Positions 52,227-60,999 of a stretch of 64,000 nt of DNA are shown here, in pieces. Position 1 is the first letter of the stretch; every line of letters starts with the position of its first letter. The DNA comes from Myxococcales bacterium (GTDB taxonomy: Bacteria; Myxococcota_A; Polyangia; Palsa-1104; JAEUJZ01): contig JAEUKA010000046.1 in assembly GCA_016794465.1 (NCBI GenBank), positions 1 through 64,000 of the forward strand, in the 5' to 3' direction. Made by a program: the position numbers and the translations under genes. The notes beneath the pieces are model-generated. The model was not told the DNA's origin and did no database searches. It saw only the letters and a list, made by a program, of their open reading frames with translations.

Positions 52227-53603
52227 TTAGCGCTTGCCGGTGCGGGCTTCGCTGGCGCGGCCGCGACAAGTTCCCGAGCAGAAGCGACGCACAGCGGTTC
52301 GTCCAGACACCTTCACGACGAACTCTTTGCCGCACTTTTCCCACTCGCAGATGCGCAGCTCTTCGTCGGAACCAAGGGTTCGCTCGCCGTCTTTCTTGCC
52401 GCCTCTGCTCTTCTTCGACTCGCTGCGAGGAGCACTCTCGGCAGGCTCTGCGGCGGCTTTGGACGCGCTGCGACTCGACTTGCTGGCGGCGGCAGACTTG
52501 GTCGACGCTGGCGTGACGCTCGACTTCGCCGATGACTTCGCCGATGGCTTCGCCGCAGACTTGGCTGATGGCTTCGACGACGACTTCGCCGATGGAGCAG
52601 CGCTCTCCGCTTTCCCAGCCTTCGCCGGAGCTTCCGCTTTCCCAGCCTTCGCCGGGGCTTCCACACTCTCGGACTTGACCGCCTTCTTCGATGAAGCGGC
52701 AGACTTCGCTGACTTGGCGGACTCGGCAGGCTTCGTCGATGCAGTACTGTCTGACTTGTCAGACTTGCTCGACGCAGCAGCCTTGGTCGCCGGAGCCTCT
52801 GCTTTCGCTGCCTTCGGCGCTTTCTCGGTCGGCTCGGCTTTCACAGCGGTGGCCACCGGCGCAGCAGCCACTTTCTTGCTCGACTTGGCAGACGGAGGCG
52901 CGACCGCTGGCTCTTCCACCACCTTGGCCGCAGGCTTGGCCACGGACTTGGCCGACTTGGCCGATTTCTTCTCTTCGACGACGACCACCGGCTCGGGAGC
53001 CGCCGCCTTGGCCGGAGTCGACTTGGCACTGCTCGCCTTCTTGACCGGCTCAGCCGGAGCAGCCTTTTCGACCACCTTCGCCGCTGGAGAAACCTTCGAT
53101 GGCTTCTTGTCGGCAGCCTTGTCAGCCGCTTTGGCCGGCGACTTGCTGGACGGTGCGACTGCTTCCACTTCGAGTGCGGCCGCTTCCTTGGCCACTGACG
53201 CAGCCTTCATCCGCTCAGCGGAGTCATGCTTGCGACGCTCAGCGATGGCAGTTGCAGCCGGCGTCGCCTTGTTGACCACCACCGGCGCCGGTTCACTCTT
53301 GGCAGGAGTCGTTGCCGAGGCCTTCTTTTCGGACTTGCTCACCGGGGCTGGCGCAGTCACCGCCACCTTGGCCTCAGCCGGCAGCTCACCGGCAGCTGGA
53401 CGCTCAGGCGGCATCGGCTTAGAGCTGCTCGATCCGCCATCTCGTCCCGAGGTATCGACTCGAACCGGGCGAGGCTTCGAGGGCAGCGGGCGAGTCACCT
53501 CACACGATGGAACTCGTTCGGCCGAGCGGGGCACAATCGGTGCAAAGGGGTCCACAGGTCGAAAGGCTGGCGTCGGGGGAGTAAAGTGTCGTCCGTTGCT
53601 CAT
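52227..53603 (-). CDS. Lys/Ala/Ser-rich protein with C-terminal zinc-finger-like domain
   Basis: The 458-residue protein consists mostly of Ala/Lys/Ser/Pro repeats (KSAKSVAKPAAKV, APAKAGKAEAPAKAGK, KPSAKSAAKPSAKSSAKSS), histone-H1-like. It closes with a compact domain of about 50 residues carrying four Cys: LRICEWEKCGKEFVVK and TAVRRFCSGTCRGRA, spaced for zinc binding. Such tails bind DNA non-specifically in myxobacteria and actinobacteria (for example HU or topoisomerase extensions); a stand-alone repeat plus C4 finger suggests a nucleoid-associated or modified-DNA/RNA-binding protein. GGAG 8 nt before ATG 53603 supports the start. Function is inference. Confidence 0.65.
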   Translation of the reverse strand: MSNGRHFTPPTPAFRPVDPFAPIVPRSAERVPSCEVTRPLPSKPRPVRVDTSGRDGGSSSSKPMPPERPAAGELPAEAKVAVTAPAPVSKSEKKASATTPAKSEPAPVVVNKATPAATAIAERRKHDSAERMKAASVAKEAAALEVEAVAPSSKSPAKAADKAADKKPSKVSPAAKVVEKAAPAEPVKKASSAKSTPAKAAAPEPVVVVEEKKSAKSAKSVAKPAAKVVEEPAVAPPSAKSSKKVAAAPVATAVKAEPTEKAPKAAKAEAPATKAAASSKSDKSDSTASTKPAESAKSAKSAASSKKAVKSESVEAPAKAGKAEAPAKAGKAESAAPSAKSSSKPSAKSAAKPSAKSSAKSSVTPASTKSAAASKSSRSASKAAAEPAESAPRSESKKSRGGKKDGERTLGSDEELRICEWEKCGKEFVVKVSGRTAVRRFCSGTCRGRASEARTGKR

Positions 53604-53792
53604 TCGTAAGCTCCGCTCTACCTACTGCAGACAGAAGGCCGGACCAGAAGTGACCGGCGCCATAGATTAGCACTTTGGTCACAGGGCTTGGACAGAAATT
53701 CGACCTTTTCACCAGCAGTAAATTCGGGGCTCCCTTTAAATGCCTAGCCGCAAAAAAAAGCAAGCCTTCCGATAGCTTAAACGACTGTGCCA

Positions 53793-53915
53793 GTCGGTTT
53801 GGCGGTCGGTTTGGCGGTTTGGTTTGGCGGTTGGTTTGGCGGTTTGGTTTGGCGGTCGGTTTGGCGGTTTGGTTTGGCGGTTGGTTTGGCGGTTGGTTTG
53901 CCAGTTCGTTTGGCG
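53793..53915. repeat. 12-13-bp minisatellite of GT(C/T)GGTTTGGCG
   Basis: Ten units of GTCGGTTTGGCG, GTTGGTTTGGCG or GTTTGGTTTGGCG follow one another (seven 12-mers and three 13-mers), the last two degenerate. The mixed 12/13 period shifts frame, so it is not coding. It lies in the 387-nt gap (53604-53990) between the divergent Lys/Ala/Ser-rich gene and the ABC ATPase gene. The plus strand is strongly G-rich with GG pairs every few bases and could form two-quartet G-quadruplexes. Repeat-number change could alter promoter spacing. The rest of the gap (53604-53792) shows no gene. Confidence 0.9.
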
Positions 53916-53990
53916 TGGTGGCCTGGGGCGAGCGCACTTGCGAGTCGCTGGTACCAGAGCCTTGCGACGTGCTATGGGTGCAGTCACTTG

Positions 53991-54746
53991 ATGGAGCCGG
54001 AGTCGAATCAGCCAGCCGTGCCAGACCCCCGAGCAGCGAGCGAAGTGCCGTCAGGCGAGACGCCGTGCATCGTGGTGACGGGCCTGCGCAAGCGCTTTTC
54101 TGACGGAGAAGTCCTGCGTGGCATCGACCTTGTGATTCGCCGAGGTGAGCTGGTCGGCTTCACCGGTCGCTCAGGCTCGGGCAAGTCGACCCTGCTGCAC
54201 ATCTTGGGCGGGCTCGATCGCGGCTATGAGGGCAAGGTGTCGCTGCTCGGGCAGGATCTCGCGACGCTGTCCGACCGAGCGCTGGCCAACCTGCGCAACC
54301 GTCACATCGGCTTTGTGTTCCAGGCTTTTCACTTGCTGACCCACTTAAGCTGCCTCGACAACGTGCTGCTGCCGAATGCCTTTGCGCAGGAGCCGCTCGG
54401 TCGAATGCAGGCCGAGGAGCGCGCGATGGCAGCTCTGACACGCGTCGGACTGGCTGACCGCCGCCACAGTCGCCCGTCTGAGCTGTCGGGGGGTCAAAAG
54501 CAGCGGGTGGCGATTGCACGAGCGCTGCTGTTTCAGCCGGAAGTGCTGCTGTGTGATGAGCCGACCGGCAATCTCGATGACTTTACCGGGCAGCAGATCA
54601 TTGACCTGTTCGTCGAGCTGAACCGCGATGGACTGACGATGGTCCTGGTGACTCACGAGCCTCGGGTAGCGCAGGCAACGACGCGACTTTTGTCTCTACA
54701 AAATGGGCTGATGGTTCCGCCCCAGTCGCTGGAGCCTTCACGATGA
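53991..54746 (+). CDS. ABC transporter ATPase, LolD/MacB type
   Basis: The 251-residue ATPase has Walker A GRSGSGKST, Q-loop FVFQAFHLLTHL, ABC signature LSGGQKQR, Walker B VLLCDEPTGNLD and an H-loop LVTHEP. These are the LolD/MacB type, in which CDEPTGNLD is typical. A Pro/Glu-rich N-terminal tail of about 25 residues precedes the domain. It overlaps the permease gene by ATGA (54743-54746). It should power lipoprotein sorting or peptide/macrolide-type export across the envelope. ATG 53991 gives the usual length; the minisatellite lies just upstream. Confidence 0.93.
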   Translation: MEPESNQPAVPDPRAASEVPSGETPCIVVTGLRKRFSDGEVLRGIDLVIRRGELVGFTGRSGSGKSTLLHILGGLDRGYEGKVSLLGQDLATLSDRALANLRNRHIGFVFQAFHLLTHLSCLDNVLLPNAFAQEPLGRMQAEERAMAALTRVGLADRRHSRPSELSGGQKQRVAIARALLFQPEVLLCDEPTGNLDDFTGQQIIDLFVELNRDGLTMVLVTHEPRVAQATTRLLSLQNGLMVPPQSLEPSR

Positions 54747-56131
54747 CCGGCAGACAAGCGGCCGCTCTGCTCATCCGCAGCTTGCAGCGCGCGCCTCGCT
54801 CATTTGCGCTGTCGGTGTTTGGCATTGCCGTTGGAATTTCCGTGCTCGGCTTCTTTTTGGCGCTGTCGCTGGGCATGCAGAAGCGCGTCCTGTCACGGAT
54901 CTTCCCCTCGGACCGCATCGAGGTGGTGCAGCAGAAAGCCTCGGTCGATCAAGGCGGGCTCGGGGCTCTGGGCGCGCTCGGGGCCTTGCTCGGCGGACCC
55001 CAGCAGCTCGGCAACGACGTGATCGCCAAGCTGCGCAGTCATCCCGATGTCGAGGCGGTCTATCCGCGCCTCAAAGTGGCGTTTCCGGTGCGCGGCTGGG
55101 GCGGCGAGCGCATCGTCGGCAAGCCCATCTACACCGACCTTCCCATCGACGGCATCGATCCACAGGCTGTCAGCGAGGTCACCGTCCCGTGGGCCTTCAA
55201 AGACTACGTCAGCGACAAGAATCCGTTCTGCACCAGCGACCAAAACTGTCAGAGCGGCTGGTTCTGTTCCTGGGACATCAACAAGTGCGAGCCGCCCGTG
55301 CCGGTCATCATCTCGCCGACGCTGCTCGAGTTCTACAACGGCTCGTTTGCGCGGATGTATGGACTGCCTCGGCTGAGCGGCTTCCTGGTGGGCCAGCTGC
55401 GCGGCATGACCGCCACCGCCGAGCTCGGCAAGTCGTTTATCTCGCGCCGTGAGTCGGGCAAGCCCCGGCAGCGCAAGCTGGTGCTGGTCGGCGTCTCGGA
55501 TCGTGCCCAGCCGTTTGGTCTGACCGTGCCGCTTCCCTATGTGCAGCGCTGGAATGCCGAGTATGCCGGCGAGCGTGCCGCCAGCGAGTACTCCAGCCTG
55601 ACGGTCCAGGTCCGCCCCGGTCGCAGCGTCACCCGCATCGTCGAGCTGGTCCGCAAGCTGGGCTACAGCATCGAAGACAACGGCGCCGAGCAAGCGGGCC
55701 TCGCGGTGCTGCTGATGACCGCGCTGTTTGTGCTGGTGTCGCTGTCCACGCTGGTGGTGGCCGCGCTCAACATCGCCCACACCTTCTTCCGCGCCATCGC
55801 CGAGCGTCGCCACGAGCTAGGCGTCATGCGCGCCGTCGGGGCCAGCCAAGCCGACATCCTCTTGCTGGTCCTTGGAGAAGCCGGCTGTGTCGGTCTGTGC
55901 GGCGGCCTGGTCGGACTGCTGCTGGCGCGACTCGCGGGCTTGGGCATCGACTACCTGTCCCGGACCGCCCTGCCCGACTTCCCGTTCAAGCCCAGCTCGT
56001 ACTTTTGGTTCGCCCCCGAGCTGCTCCTGGCCCTGCTCCTGTTCTCGGTGACGATCTGTCTCCTCGGCGCCCTGCTGCCCGCTCGTGCCGCCGCCCGACA
56101 GTCGCCCGCCGAGGCCCTGACCGCCAAGTAA
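54743..56131 (+). CDS. ABC transporter permease, MacB/LolC type with periplasmic insert
   Basis: The 462-residue permease has one N-terminal helix ([25 protein letters not shown]), a long periplasmic domain (about 35-300) and three C-terminal helices with the FtsX-type [40 protein letters not shown] and [29 protein letters not shown]. In the periplasmic domain a Cys-rich knot ([24 protein letters not shown]) recalls the secreted Cys repeats of myxobacterial surface proteins. It is coupled by ATGA to the ATPase. The transporter is MacB/LolCDE-like, without a separate membrane-fusion gene nearby. Substrate unknown. Confidence 0.88.
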   Translation: MTGRQAAALLIRSLQRAPRSFALSVFGIAVGISVLGFFLALSLGMQKRVLSRIFPSDRIEVVQQKASVDQGGLGALGALGALLGGPQQLGNDVIAKLRSHPDVEAVYPRLKVAFPVRGWGGERIVGKPIYTDLPIDGIDPQAVSEVTVPWAFKDYVSDKNPFCTSDQNCQSGWFCSWDINKCEPPVPVIISPTLLEFYNGSFARMYGLPRLSGFLVGQLRGMTATAELGKSFISRRESGKPRQRKLVLVGVSDRAQPFGLTVPLPYVQRWNAEYAGERAASEYSSLTVQVRPGRSVTRIVELVRKLGYSIEDNGAEQAGLAVLLMTALFVLVSLSTLVVAALNIAHTFFRAIAERRHELGVMRAVGASQADILLLVLGEAGCVGLCGGLVGLLLARLAGLGIDYLSRTALPDFPFKPSSYFWFAPELLLALLLFSVTICLLGALLPARAAARQSPAEALTAK

Positions 56132-56145
56132 ATGGACTGTCGCCG

Positions 56146-56361
56146 ATGAACACGCTCAGCTGCCCCACCTGTGGAGTCGCCCTGACCGCCGCCGCTTCCA
56201 ACGCCGCCACCGCCAAAAAGGACGATGCCGCCCGCTTTCTGCCGTTCTGCTCGGCCCGCTGTCAGCTGGTCGACCTTGGCAACTGGCTCGGCGAGCGCTA
56301 CACCGTCCCCGGCGAGCCCGCCACCCTCGACTCCAGCGAACCCGAACTTCCCAGCAGCTAG
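56146..56361 (+). CDS. yacG: YacG-like DNA gyrase inhibitor/zinc ribbon
   Basis: The 71-residue protein has the YacG zinc ribbon: CPTCG near the N-terminus, then [25 protein letters not shown] with the second Cys pair and the family's conserved LxDLGxWL. YacG binds GyrB and inhibits gyrase in E. coli. An Ala/Lys insert of about 12 residues separates the Cys pairs. The gene starts 14 nt after the ABC permease and could be co-transcribed. The start ATG 56146 lacks a clear SD. Element copy 3 begins at its stop codon. Confidence 0.85.
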   Translation: MNTLSCPTCGVALTAAASNAATAKKDDAARFLPFCSARCQLVDLGNWLGERYTVPGEPATLDSSEPELPSS

Positions 56362-56492
56362 ACTAAGAAGCGTGGGGCCGACCCCCCGCACTATGTGCCG
56401 GGGACTGTCGCCGTAGAGCTTTTTTCGGACCGCTTGCGGGACGGAAAAAGTCTCGAAGGGAAGGGGGCCCCACGCGAAACGTGCGGGGTTTA
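56358..56492. repeat. Dispersed structured element, copy 3 of 3, with extra hairpin arm
   Basis: Copy 3 has a perfect 10-bp outer stem, GCGTGGGGCC (56370-56379) with GGCCCCACGC (56466-56475). The inner CTTTTTT/AAAAAG stem, CCGC-TT-GCGG tip and GTCTCGAAGGG string match copies 1 and 2. A further 26 nt or so near 56382-56407 is inserted after the left outer arm; it contains CCCCCGCAC-TAT-GTGCCGGGG, itself a hairpin with one mismatch. The element fills the gap between the convergent yacG stop (56361) and the YbjN-like stop (56490). Confidence 0.82.
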
Positions 56493-57017
56493 GCTCGGCA
56501 GCTGGTCGGGACTGGCGGTCGGTTCACTCGGCGCGACGGCGGCTTTCAGCTTGGGCATCAGCTCTTCCAGCAGCGGCTCGACCGGCTCACCCTGCAGCAG
56601 CACCCGCCCGAGCAGCTCATAGAAGTCGATCATCGTGTCAATCGTCGTCGATACCAGCCGAAACAGGTGGTCATACGACAGCCCGCCGTCATCGCCCCTC
56701 GGCACCACCACCCGGTAGTAGAGCAGCCGATTGTCGTGGTCGATCCCAAACGCCGGCATGATCAGCCGGTGGTTGATGAGCGCCACCGCATGCTCCGCCA
56801 GCTGCCCATGCTGCGGCGGAATCTTGTACGGAAACGCCACCGCCAGCTGCGCCAGCAGCAGCTGCTTTTCCCAGCGAATGATCATCTCGCTATCGAGCGG
56901 CCCGTTCTTGACCGGAAATGTGACCACCTGCATCGCCTCGTCCGCTTGGCACGGCACGCCCTCCGCCAAGAGCAGCGCCACCAGATCCGCAAACTGAGTC
57001 ACCTGCGCTTGTTCCAT
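56490..57017 (-). CDS. YbjN/CesT-fold-like protein
   Basis: From ATG 57017 the 175-residue protein shows the mixed alpha/beta pattern of the YbjN superfamily (type III secretion chaperone-like fold): VVTFPVKNGPLDSEMIIRWEKQLLLAQLAVAFPYKIPP, then AVALINHRLIMPAFGIDHDNRLLYYRVVVPR and FRLVSTTIDTMIDFYELLGRVL, which is the typical order. Function is unknown in most members. GGAGG 8 nt upstream fixes the start; the longer frame would add 17 residues. A Pro/Ser-rich tail ends the protein. Element copy 3 follows its stop. Confidence 0.68.
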   Translation of the reverse strand: MEQAQVTQFADLVALLLAEGVPCQADEAMQVVTFPVKNGPLDSEMIIRWEKQLLLAQLAVAFPYKIPPQHGQLAEHAVALINHRLIMPAFGIDHDNRLLYYRVVVPRGDDGGLSYDHLFRLVSTTIDTMIDFYELLGRVLLQGEPVEPLLEELMPKLKAAVAPSEPTASPDQLPS

Positions 57018-57163
57018 CACCACCACCTCCGCACGGCCCAAGGCCGTCTCGGCGTTAGTGTACGGCACTCCCCACCCTCAGCGGCAAACCTTCCGCCTTC
57101 GCAAGCGATGAAGCCCAGCTGATTCCGACTTGCCAAGCGCGGGCGAAGATCCATGCTGGCTGC

Positions 57164-58027
57164 ATGCCGAAAAAGACCACACCGCCCCCCAAGCCCAAGT
57201 CTCCCGCCAAGTCCCCAGCCAAGCCCTCCACCAAGCCCCCAGCCAAGTCCCCAGCCAAGCCCAAGCCCCCGGACGAGCCGGATCTGGAACAGCTGCTGAC
57301 TCGCTGGCCCGAGCTGTCAGCTGGGCAGCCCCGCTCGCTCGATGCCAGGTCCGCCGCCAGCTTTGTGCTGTCCGAGGTGCTGCCACTCCTCACCGACAAG
57401 ACGCTGCTCGCCCGCCTGGCGACCTTGCCGAAGACCGAGTGGAACCCGCAAGCGCTCACCGACCTGCCACAGGCCGCGCAGGCGGTGCTGTCGGCGACCA
57501 CAGCGCTGGCTTCAGCGGTAGCACGCACCGACTCGGCCCGGCTGCCCGAGGATCTGCTGGCCGAGGCGACGGTCACAAAGGCGCGGATGATGCGGGTCAT
57601 CGACTACCTGCTCGCCGACGATGAGCCGATCGCCCGCGAGCTGATCGCGATCCGGCAAGGCCACGGCTATCTCGACCTGGCGCAGGATCTGGCGCAGCTC
57701 GCCAAGCTGTACGGCGCGCACCAGCTGCAGCTGCAGAAGGACCGCCACCTGTACCAGCAGACCGATGAGAAGCTGGCCGCGACCCTGTCGCAGCGGATCT
57801 TCTCCGAGCTGCGCCGCGACGAGCCCACCAGCGAGCGCGAGCGGCTCAGCCAAGCCACCAGTCTGCTTGTGTACCTGTACGAAGAGGTCGCCGCCACCGT
57901 CCGCTGGCTGCTCCGCAAGCAGCCCGATGAAGCCAGTCGCCGCTTTCCCTCGCTGTTTTCCGTCGCCCGCCGCCCCCGCAAGAAGTCCGAAGCCCCCGCG
58001 CCCGTCCCCCCCACCGACCCACAGTAA
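57164..58027 (+). CDS. Unknown helical protein with Lys/Pro tail (paralogue B)
   Basis: The 287-residue protein starts with a basic Lys/Pro/Ser tail (PKSPAKSPAKPSTKPPAKSPAKPK) and continues with about 230 helical, Leu/Ala-rich residues and a short basic C-terminus (RRPRKKSEAPAPVPP). The string GHGYLDLAQDLAQLAKLYGAH matches GRGPIDTARDCIELAALYGKH of the protein at 13407-14303, and the surrounding order of helices is similar, so the two are paralogues. Neither shows a known motif. Directly after its stop begins a 42-bp hairpin array, just as a 43-bp array follows the other copy. The array could be a binding site for the protein; this is inference. Confidence 0.7.
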   Translation: MPKKTTPPPKPKSPAKSPAKPSTKPPAKSPAKPKPPDEPDLEQLLTRWPELSAGQPRSLDARSAASFVLSEVLPLLTDKTLLARLATLPKTEWNPQALTDLPQAAQAVLSATTALASAVARTDSARLPEDLLAEATVTKARMMRVIDYLLADDEPIARELIAIRQGHGYLDLAQDLAQLAKLYGAHQLQLQKDRHLYQQTDEKLAATLSQRIFSELRRDEPTSERERLSQATSLLVYLYEEVAATVRWLLRKQPDEASRRFPSLFSVARRPRKKSEAPAPVPPTDPQ

Positions 58028-58051
58028 AAACTCCCCTCTTTCCAGCCTCCC

Positions 58052-58219
58052 GGGGTCTTGCATGACCCCAATCACATCGTTTTCCTTCCTCCAGGGGTCT
58101 TGCATGACCCAAAACGCATCGTTTTCCTTCCTCCAGGGGTCTTGCATGACCCAAAACAACCCGCCTGCCGGCCTCCGGGGGTCTTGCATGACCCAAAACG
58201 CAGCGTTTTCTCTTCCGCC
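58052..58219. repeat. 42-bp tandem hairpin repeat array, locus 2 (4 units)
   Basis: Units start at 58052, 58094, 58136 and 58178, exactly 42 bp apart. The core GGGGTCTTGCATGACCC is identical in all four, while the rest drifts (ATCGTTTTCC in units 1 and 2, a divergent unit 3, GCGTTTTC in unit 4). The core is an inverted repeat, GGGTC/GACCC around TTGCAT. It differs from the 41-kb family only by C to G in the loop, and the CACA(T/C)CGTTTTCC block is shared, so the two loci carry one repeat family. It starts 24 nt after the paralogue B stop. Invariant cores with drifting spacers suggest selection on the hairpin. Confidence 0.93.
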
Positions 58220-58319
58220 GAAGTCACTCCTGGTCGGTCGCTCCGCGAAATTTTTCTCGTCGCTGGCAGCCTGTCGTTCGCTTGCGAAGCGAGGCGCTCC
58301 AGCTACTTTTTTACGACCC

Positions 58320-59231
58320 ATGGCCGACCTCCACGATCTGTTTTGCAAGAACCTGCTCTTCGAGGCGCTCGAGCCCGTCACTCGCGCCGAGATGGAGAAG
58401 CCGATCGCCATCCTCGACGCCCAGTACGTCGACCTGTACTGCGAGCCGCTCCAAGAGTGCCCTCCTCCCTCGGAGGTCGCCCACCTCGGCCTGCTCTTTG
58501 ACATCACTCGCTCTCGCTGCCTCATCGAGCCCTTCTCTTCCTCCCCTTCCATCGACGACGTCGACAACAACCTCCGCAAGCAGATGGCGCTTCATCACCT
58601 GCTTCGTCGCGAGCTTCGCCCCGATCGCCCGCCCAAGCCCGCGCTGTGGCTGCTCTCTCCCGGTCGCCCCTCCGAGGCTCTCTCAGGCTTTGGCCTTCGC
58701 CCCGCTCCCGACTGGCCCGTCGGCGTCTATGCAGCTCCACCGTCCTTCGCTCTCTTTGTCGTCGTCCTCTCGGAGCTTCCCAAGTCCCCGGAGACTCGCC
58801 TGCTGCGGCTCCTCGGCTCTCCCCGCGAGCGCAAACAGGCCGTCTCCGAGCTGCTCTCCCTCCCCGCCTCAGACCCGCGCCGCACACCCTCTCTTGCGCT
58901 GCTGTGGGAGTTTCGTTACTTTCTGCCCCATCACTTCGCCTTTCTTGAGGAGGACCACGCCACCATGACCAAGCTTCGCGCTGAGTTCGAGCTGTTCAAA
59001 GCCGACCTTCGTCACGAGGGTCGCAAGGAAGGCAAAGCCGAAGGCAAAGCCGAAGGCAAAGCCGAAGGCAAAGCCGAAGCGCTGCTGGCGGTGCTGACGG
59101 CCCGGGGGCTGGCCCTCACTGACGCGCTCCGGGCGCAGATCCTCTCCTGTCAGGACCTCGCCACGCTCGACCGCTGGCTGGCCCGCGCGCTCACCGCCCA
59201 GACCGCCACCGACGTTCTATCGGCGGCTTAG
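58320..59231 (+). CDS. Rpn/PD-(D/E)XK nuclease-like protein
   Basis: The 303-residue protein resembles the Rpn (recombination-promoting nuclease)/PDDEXK transposase-associated family. It has a helical N-terminus, a central ALWLLSPGRPSEALSGFGLRP-like strand region, LWEFRYFLPHHFAFLEED, and the family's C-terminal tail with EGRKEGKAEGKAEGK repeats and a DALRAQILSCQDLATLDRWLARALT helix. The tail is encoded by a perfect 12-bp repeat GGCAAAGCCGAA at 59031-59078 (four units). Catalytic residues are not obvious, so the nuclease role is uncertain. ATG 58320 opens the recognisable protein; the frame upstream runs through the array. The stop overlaps the convergent radical SAM gene by 4 nt. Confidence 0.66.
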   Translation: MADLHDLFCKNLLFEALEPVTRAEMEKPIAILDAQYVDLYCEPLQECPPPSEVAHLGLLFDITRSRCLIEPFSSSPSIDDVDNNLRKQMALHHLLRRELRPDRPPKPALWLLSPGRPSEALSGFGLRPAPDWPVGVYAAPPSFALFVVVLSELPKSPETRLLRLLGSPRERKQAVSELLSLPASDPRRTPSLALLWEFRYFLPHHFAFLEEDHATMTKLRAEFELFKADLRHEGRKEGKAEGKAEGKAEGKAEALLAVLTARGLALTDALRAQILSCQDLATLDRWLARALTAQTATDVLSAA

Positions 59232-60895
59232 GCCGGGGCCATCGGCAGCAGCGTGGTGGGCTTGGGCCAGCCGGGGGTGCGGACACAGTGGTGGATGAGG
59301 GCGTGGGCGAGGGTGGGGCCGGCGCTCATCTGCAGGAAGCGGGGGCCGAGTCGGCGGACGGCTTCTTCGAGGAGAGCGTCGAGCTGCTGACGGCTGGGGG
59401 CATCGGGCCAGGTGGCCTGGAGGCTGGGGCGCAGTCGCTCGTGGCGAGGCCGGGAATCAGCCAGCAGGGTCATGCCCGCCTGCGCCGGGTCTTCGCCGAG
59501 TGGGGAGCGGCGCATCAGCAGAAATGGCGTAATCGCCGCCGAGGCCAGCTCGTGCTGATGGCGGTCGAGGAAGTCGATCGTCTCGTGCCTTTCGGCTGCC
59601 GTCTCCCCGGGATAGCCGACAAGGCACAGGGCGCGGACGCGAATCCCCAGCCGGGCGGCGTCGGCCAAGATCCGCTCGACCACCGGCTGCTCGACGCCTT
59701 TCTGCATCAGCTCGCGTACCCGGGGGGAGGCCGACTCCAGCCCCAGCCACAGCTCGCCAAGGCCCGCGTCCTTGGCCTGCGAAAGCACGTCGAAGGTCAG
59801 CTCGGGCTCGAAGCGACTGCGGACCGAGAAGTGGGCCGCAAACGGCAGCCGCCGCATCACCTGCGCCAGCGCCAGCAGCTGCTTGGGGGTCAAAAGGTCG
59901 TCTCGGAAGCGAAAGAACGCCGCGCCGAGCTGGCGATGGGCAGCCAGCAGATCGGGCTCGACCTCGGGCACCGGCAGCGCGCGATAGCCTTCCTGGTGAC
60001 GGGTGATGGCGCAGAAGGTGCAGCGGTTCCAGGGACAGCCACGCGACATCCGCACGTCGACAAGCGGCTCGGGATAGGGATAGATCGTCGGGTCTATCAG
60101 GCGGAAGTCGGGACGTGACAGGGCCCGCAGCCGCTCGCGACCGCGCTCCGGGATCGCGGACAGGCCGTGACGAGGCGCGAGCAGGCTGGGCACACCATGC
60201 AGCGACTCTCCAGCACACAGCGCGGTATGAAGGCTGTGTAGCGCTGTCTCGGCTTCCCCGATGATGGCGCCGTCGAAGTCGTCAAACAGGCGGTGCAGCG
60301 GCTCACCGGGCAAAGGCAGCAGGTCGTCGAGCAGATCTTCGGGCGACAGCACGTCCTCATGCGCACCATAGATGGTAAGGAAGCCGCGATAGCCCGCCGC
60401 CCGCAGCAGCCGCCCAAGCGCCAGGGTCTGCACCAGCTGATCGGGATGGACCAGCGCCACCGCCACCAGCACCGGATCGGACCGCAAAATAGCCGGCACC
60501 GCCCGCTGTAGCAGCGGCAGGGCGGGATTGCGCGACAGCCGCAGGCCCATCGCCAGCGCGGACGGGACATGCTGCTCGTCGATATCGGGAAAGCTCAGGC
60601 AGCGGAAGGCATAGTCGACCTGATAGCGGGAGGAGACGGCGGCAAGAGCGGCTTCGACCTCGCTGCTCGCGGTGGTGTACGCAGTCGGGGAAAGATAGGT
60701 CGCTCGCTGCCGCAGCGCCTGGTAACCGGGCACGCCCTGCAGGTGGTGATGAAGCAGGCCGGCGCTCAGGTCGAACAGCTGCACCGGGACCTCGCAGTGG
60801 TGAAGGTAGGAGCCGGTATAGATGAGGTCCGCTGGCACCGCTGCGTAGTACCAGTGCGGGGGGAAGACCAGGGAGACAGCGCGCGCGACGGTCAT
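59228..60895 (-). CDS. B12-binding-like radical SAM protein
   Basis: This protein of about 555 residues has a cobalamin-binding-like N-terminal region (VSLVFPPHWYYAAVPADLIYTGSYL) and a Rossmann-type stretch (LTIYGAHED). The radical SAM core follows with SRGCPWNRCTFC (CX3CX2C), then FRFRDDLLTPKQLLAL, WLGLESASPRVRELM and CLVGYPGETAAERHETIDFL. It belongs to the HpnR/BchE-like class; product unknown. ATG 60895 is preferred over upstream starts because it gives a normal family start (MTVARAVSLVFPP). It is convergent with the Rpn-like gene, and a small plus-strand gene lies immediately upstream. Confidence 0.88.
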   Translation of the reverse strand: MTVARAVSLVFPPHWYYAAVPADLIYTGSYLHHCEVPVQLFDLSAGLLHHHLQGVPGYQALRQRATYLSPTAYTTASSEVEAALAAVSSRYQVDYAFRCLSFPDIDEQHVPSALAMGLRLSRNPALPLLQRAVPAILRSDPVLVAVALVHPDQLVQTLALGRLLRAAGYRGFLTIYGAHEDVLSPEDLLDDLLPLPGEPLHRLFDDFDGAIIGEAETALHSLHTALCAGESLHGVPSLLAPRHGLSAIPERGRERLRALSRPDFRLIDPTIYPYPEPLVDVRMSRGCPWNRCTFCAITRHQEGYRALPVPEVEPDLLAAHRQLGAAFFRFRDDLLTPKQLLALAQVMRRLPFAAHFSVRSRFEPELTFDVLSQAKDAGLGELWLGLESASPRVRELMQKGVEQPVVERILADAARLGIRVRALCLVGYPGETAAERHETIDFLDRHQHELASAAITPFLLMRRSPLGEDPAQAGMTLLADSRPRHERLRPSLQATWPDAPSRQQLDALLEEAVRRLGPRFLQMSAGPTLAHALIHHCVRTPGWPKPTTLLPMAPA

Positions 60896-60999
60896 CTTGG
60901 CATCATATCGCAGCCGGGTCAGGGCCAGTCGGGTCCAGGTCGAAGCGGGCGGGTCGGGTTTGTAGATTGGGGCGGGCGACGCGGAGTAAAGTGGAGAAG

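Noticed and set aside
52234..53670. Plus-strand frame of 478 codons opposite the Lys/Ala/Ser-rich gene
   Set aside because: Its Ala/Asp/Leu-rich pattern is the mirror of the AAG/GCC/TCC repeats on the other strand. The minus-strand frame has the Cys4 module and a ribosome site.
57765..58319. Upstream extension of the Rpn-like gene through the 42-bp array
   Set aside because: The frame is open only because 42 is a multiple of 3; it overlaps the paralogue B gene in another frame and has no recognisable protein content before ATG 58320.
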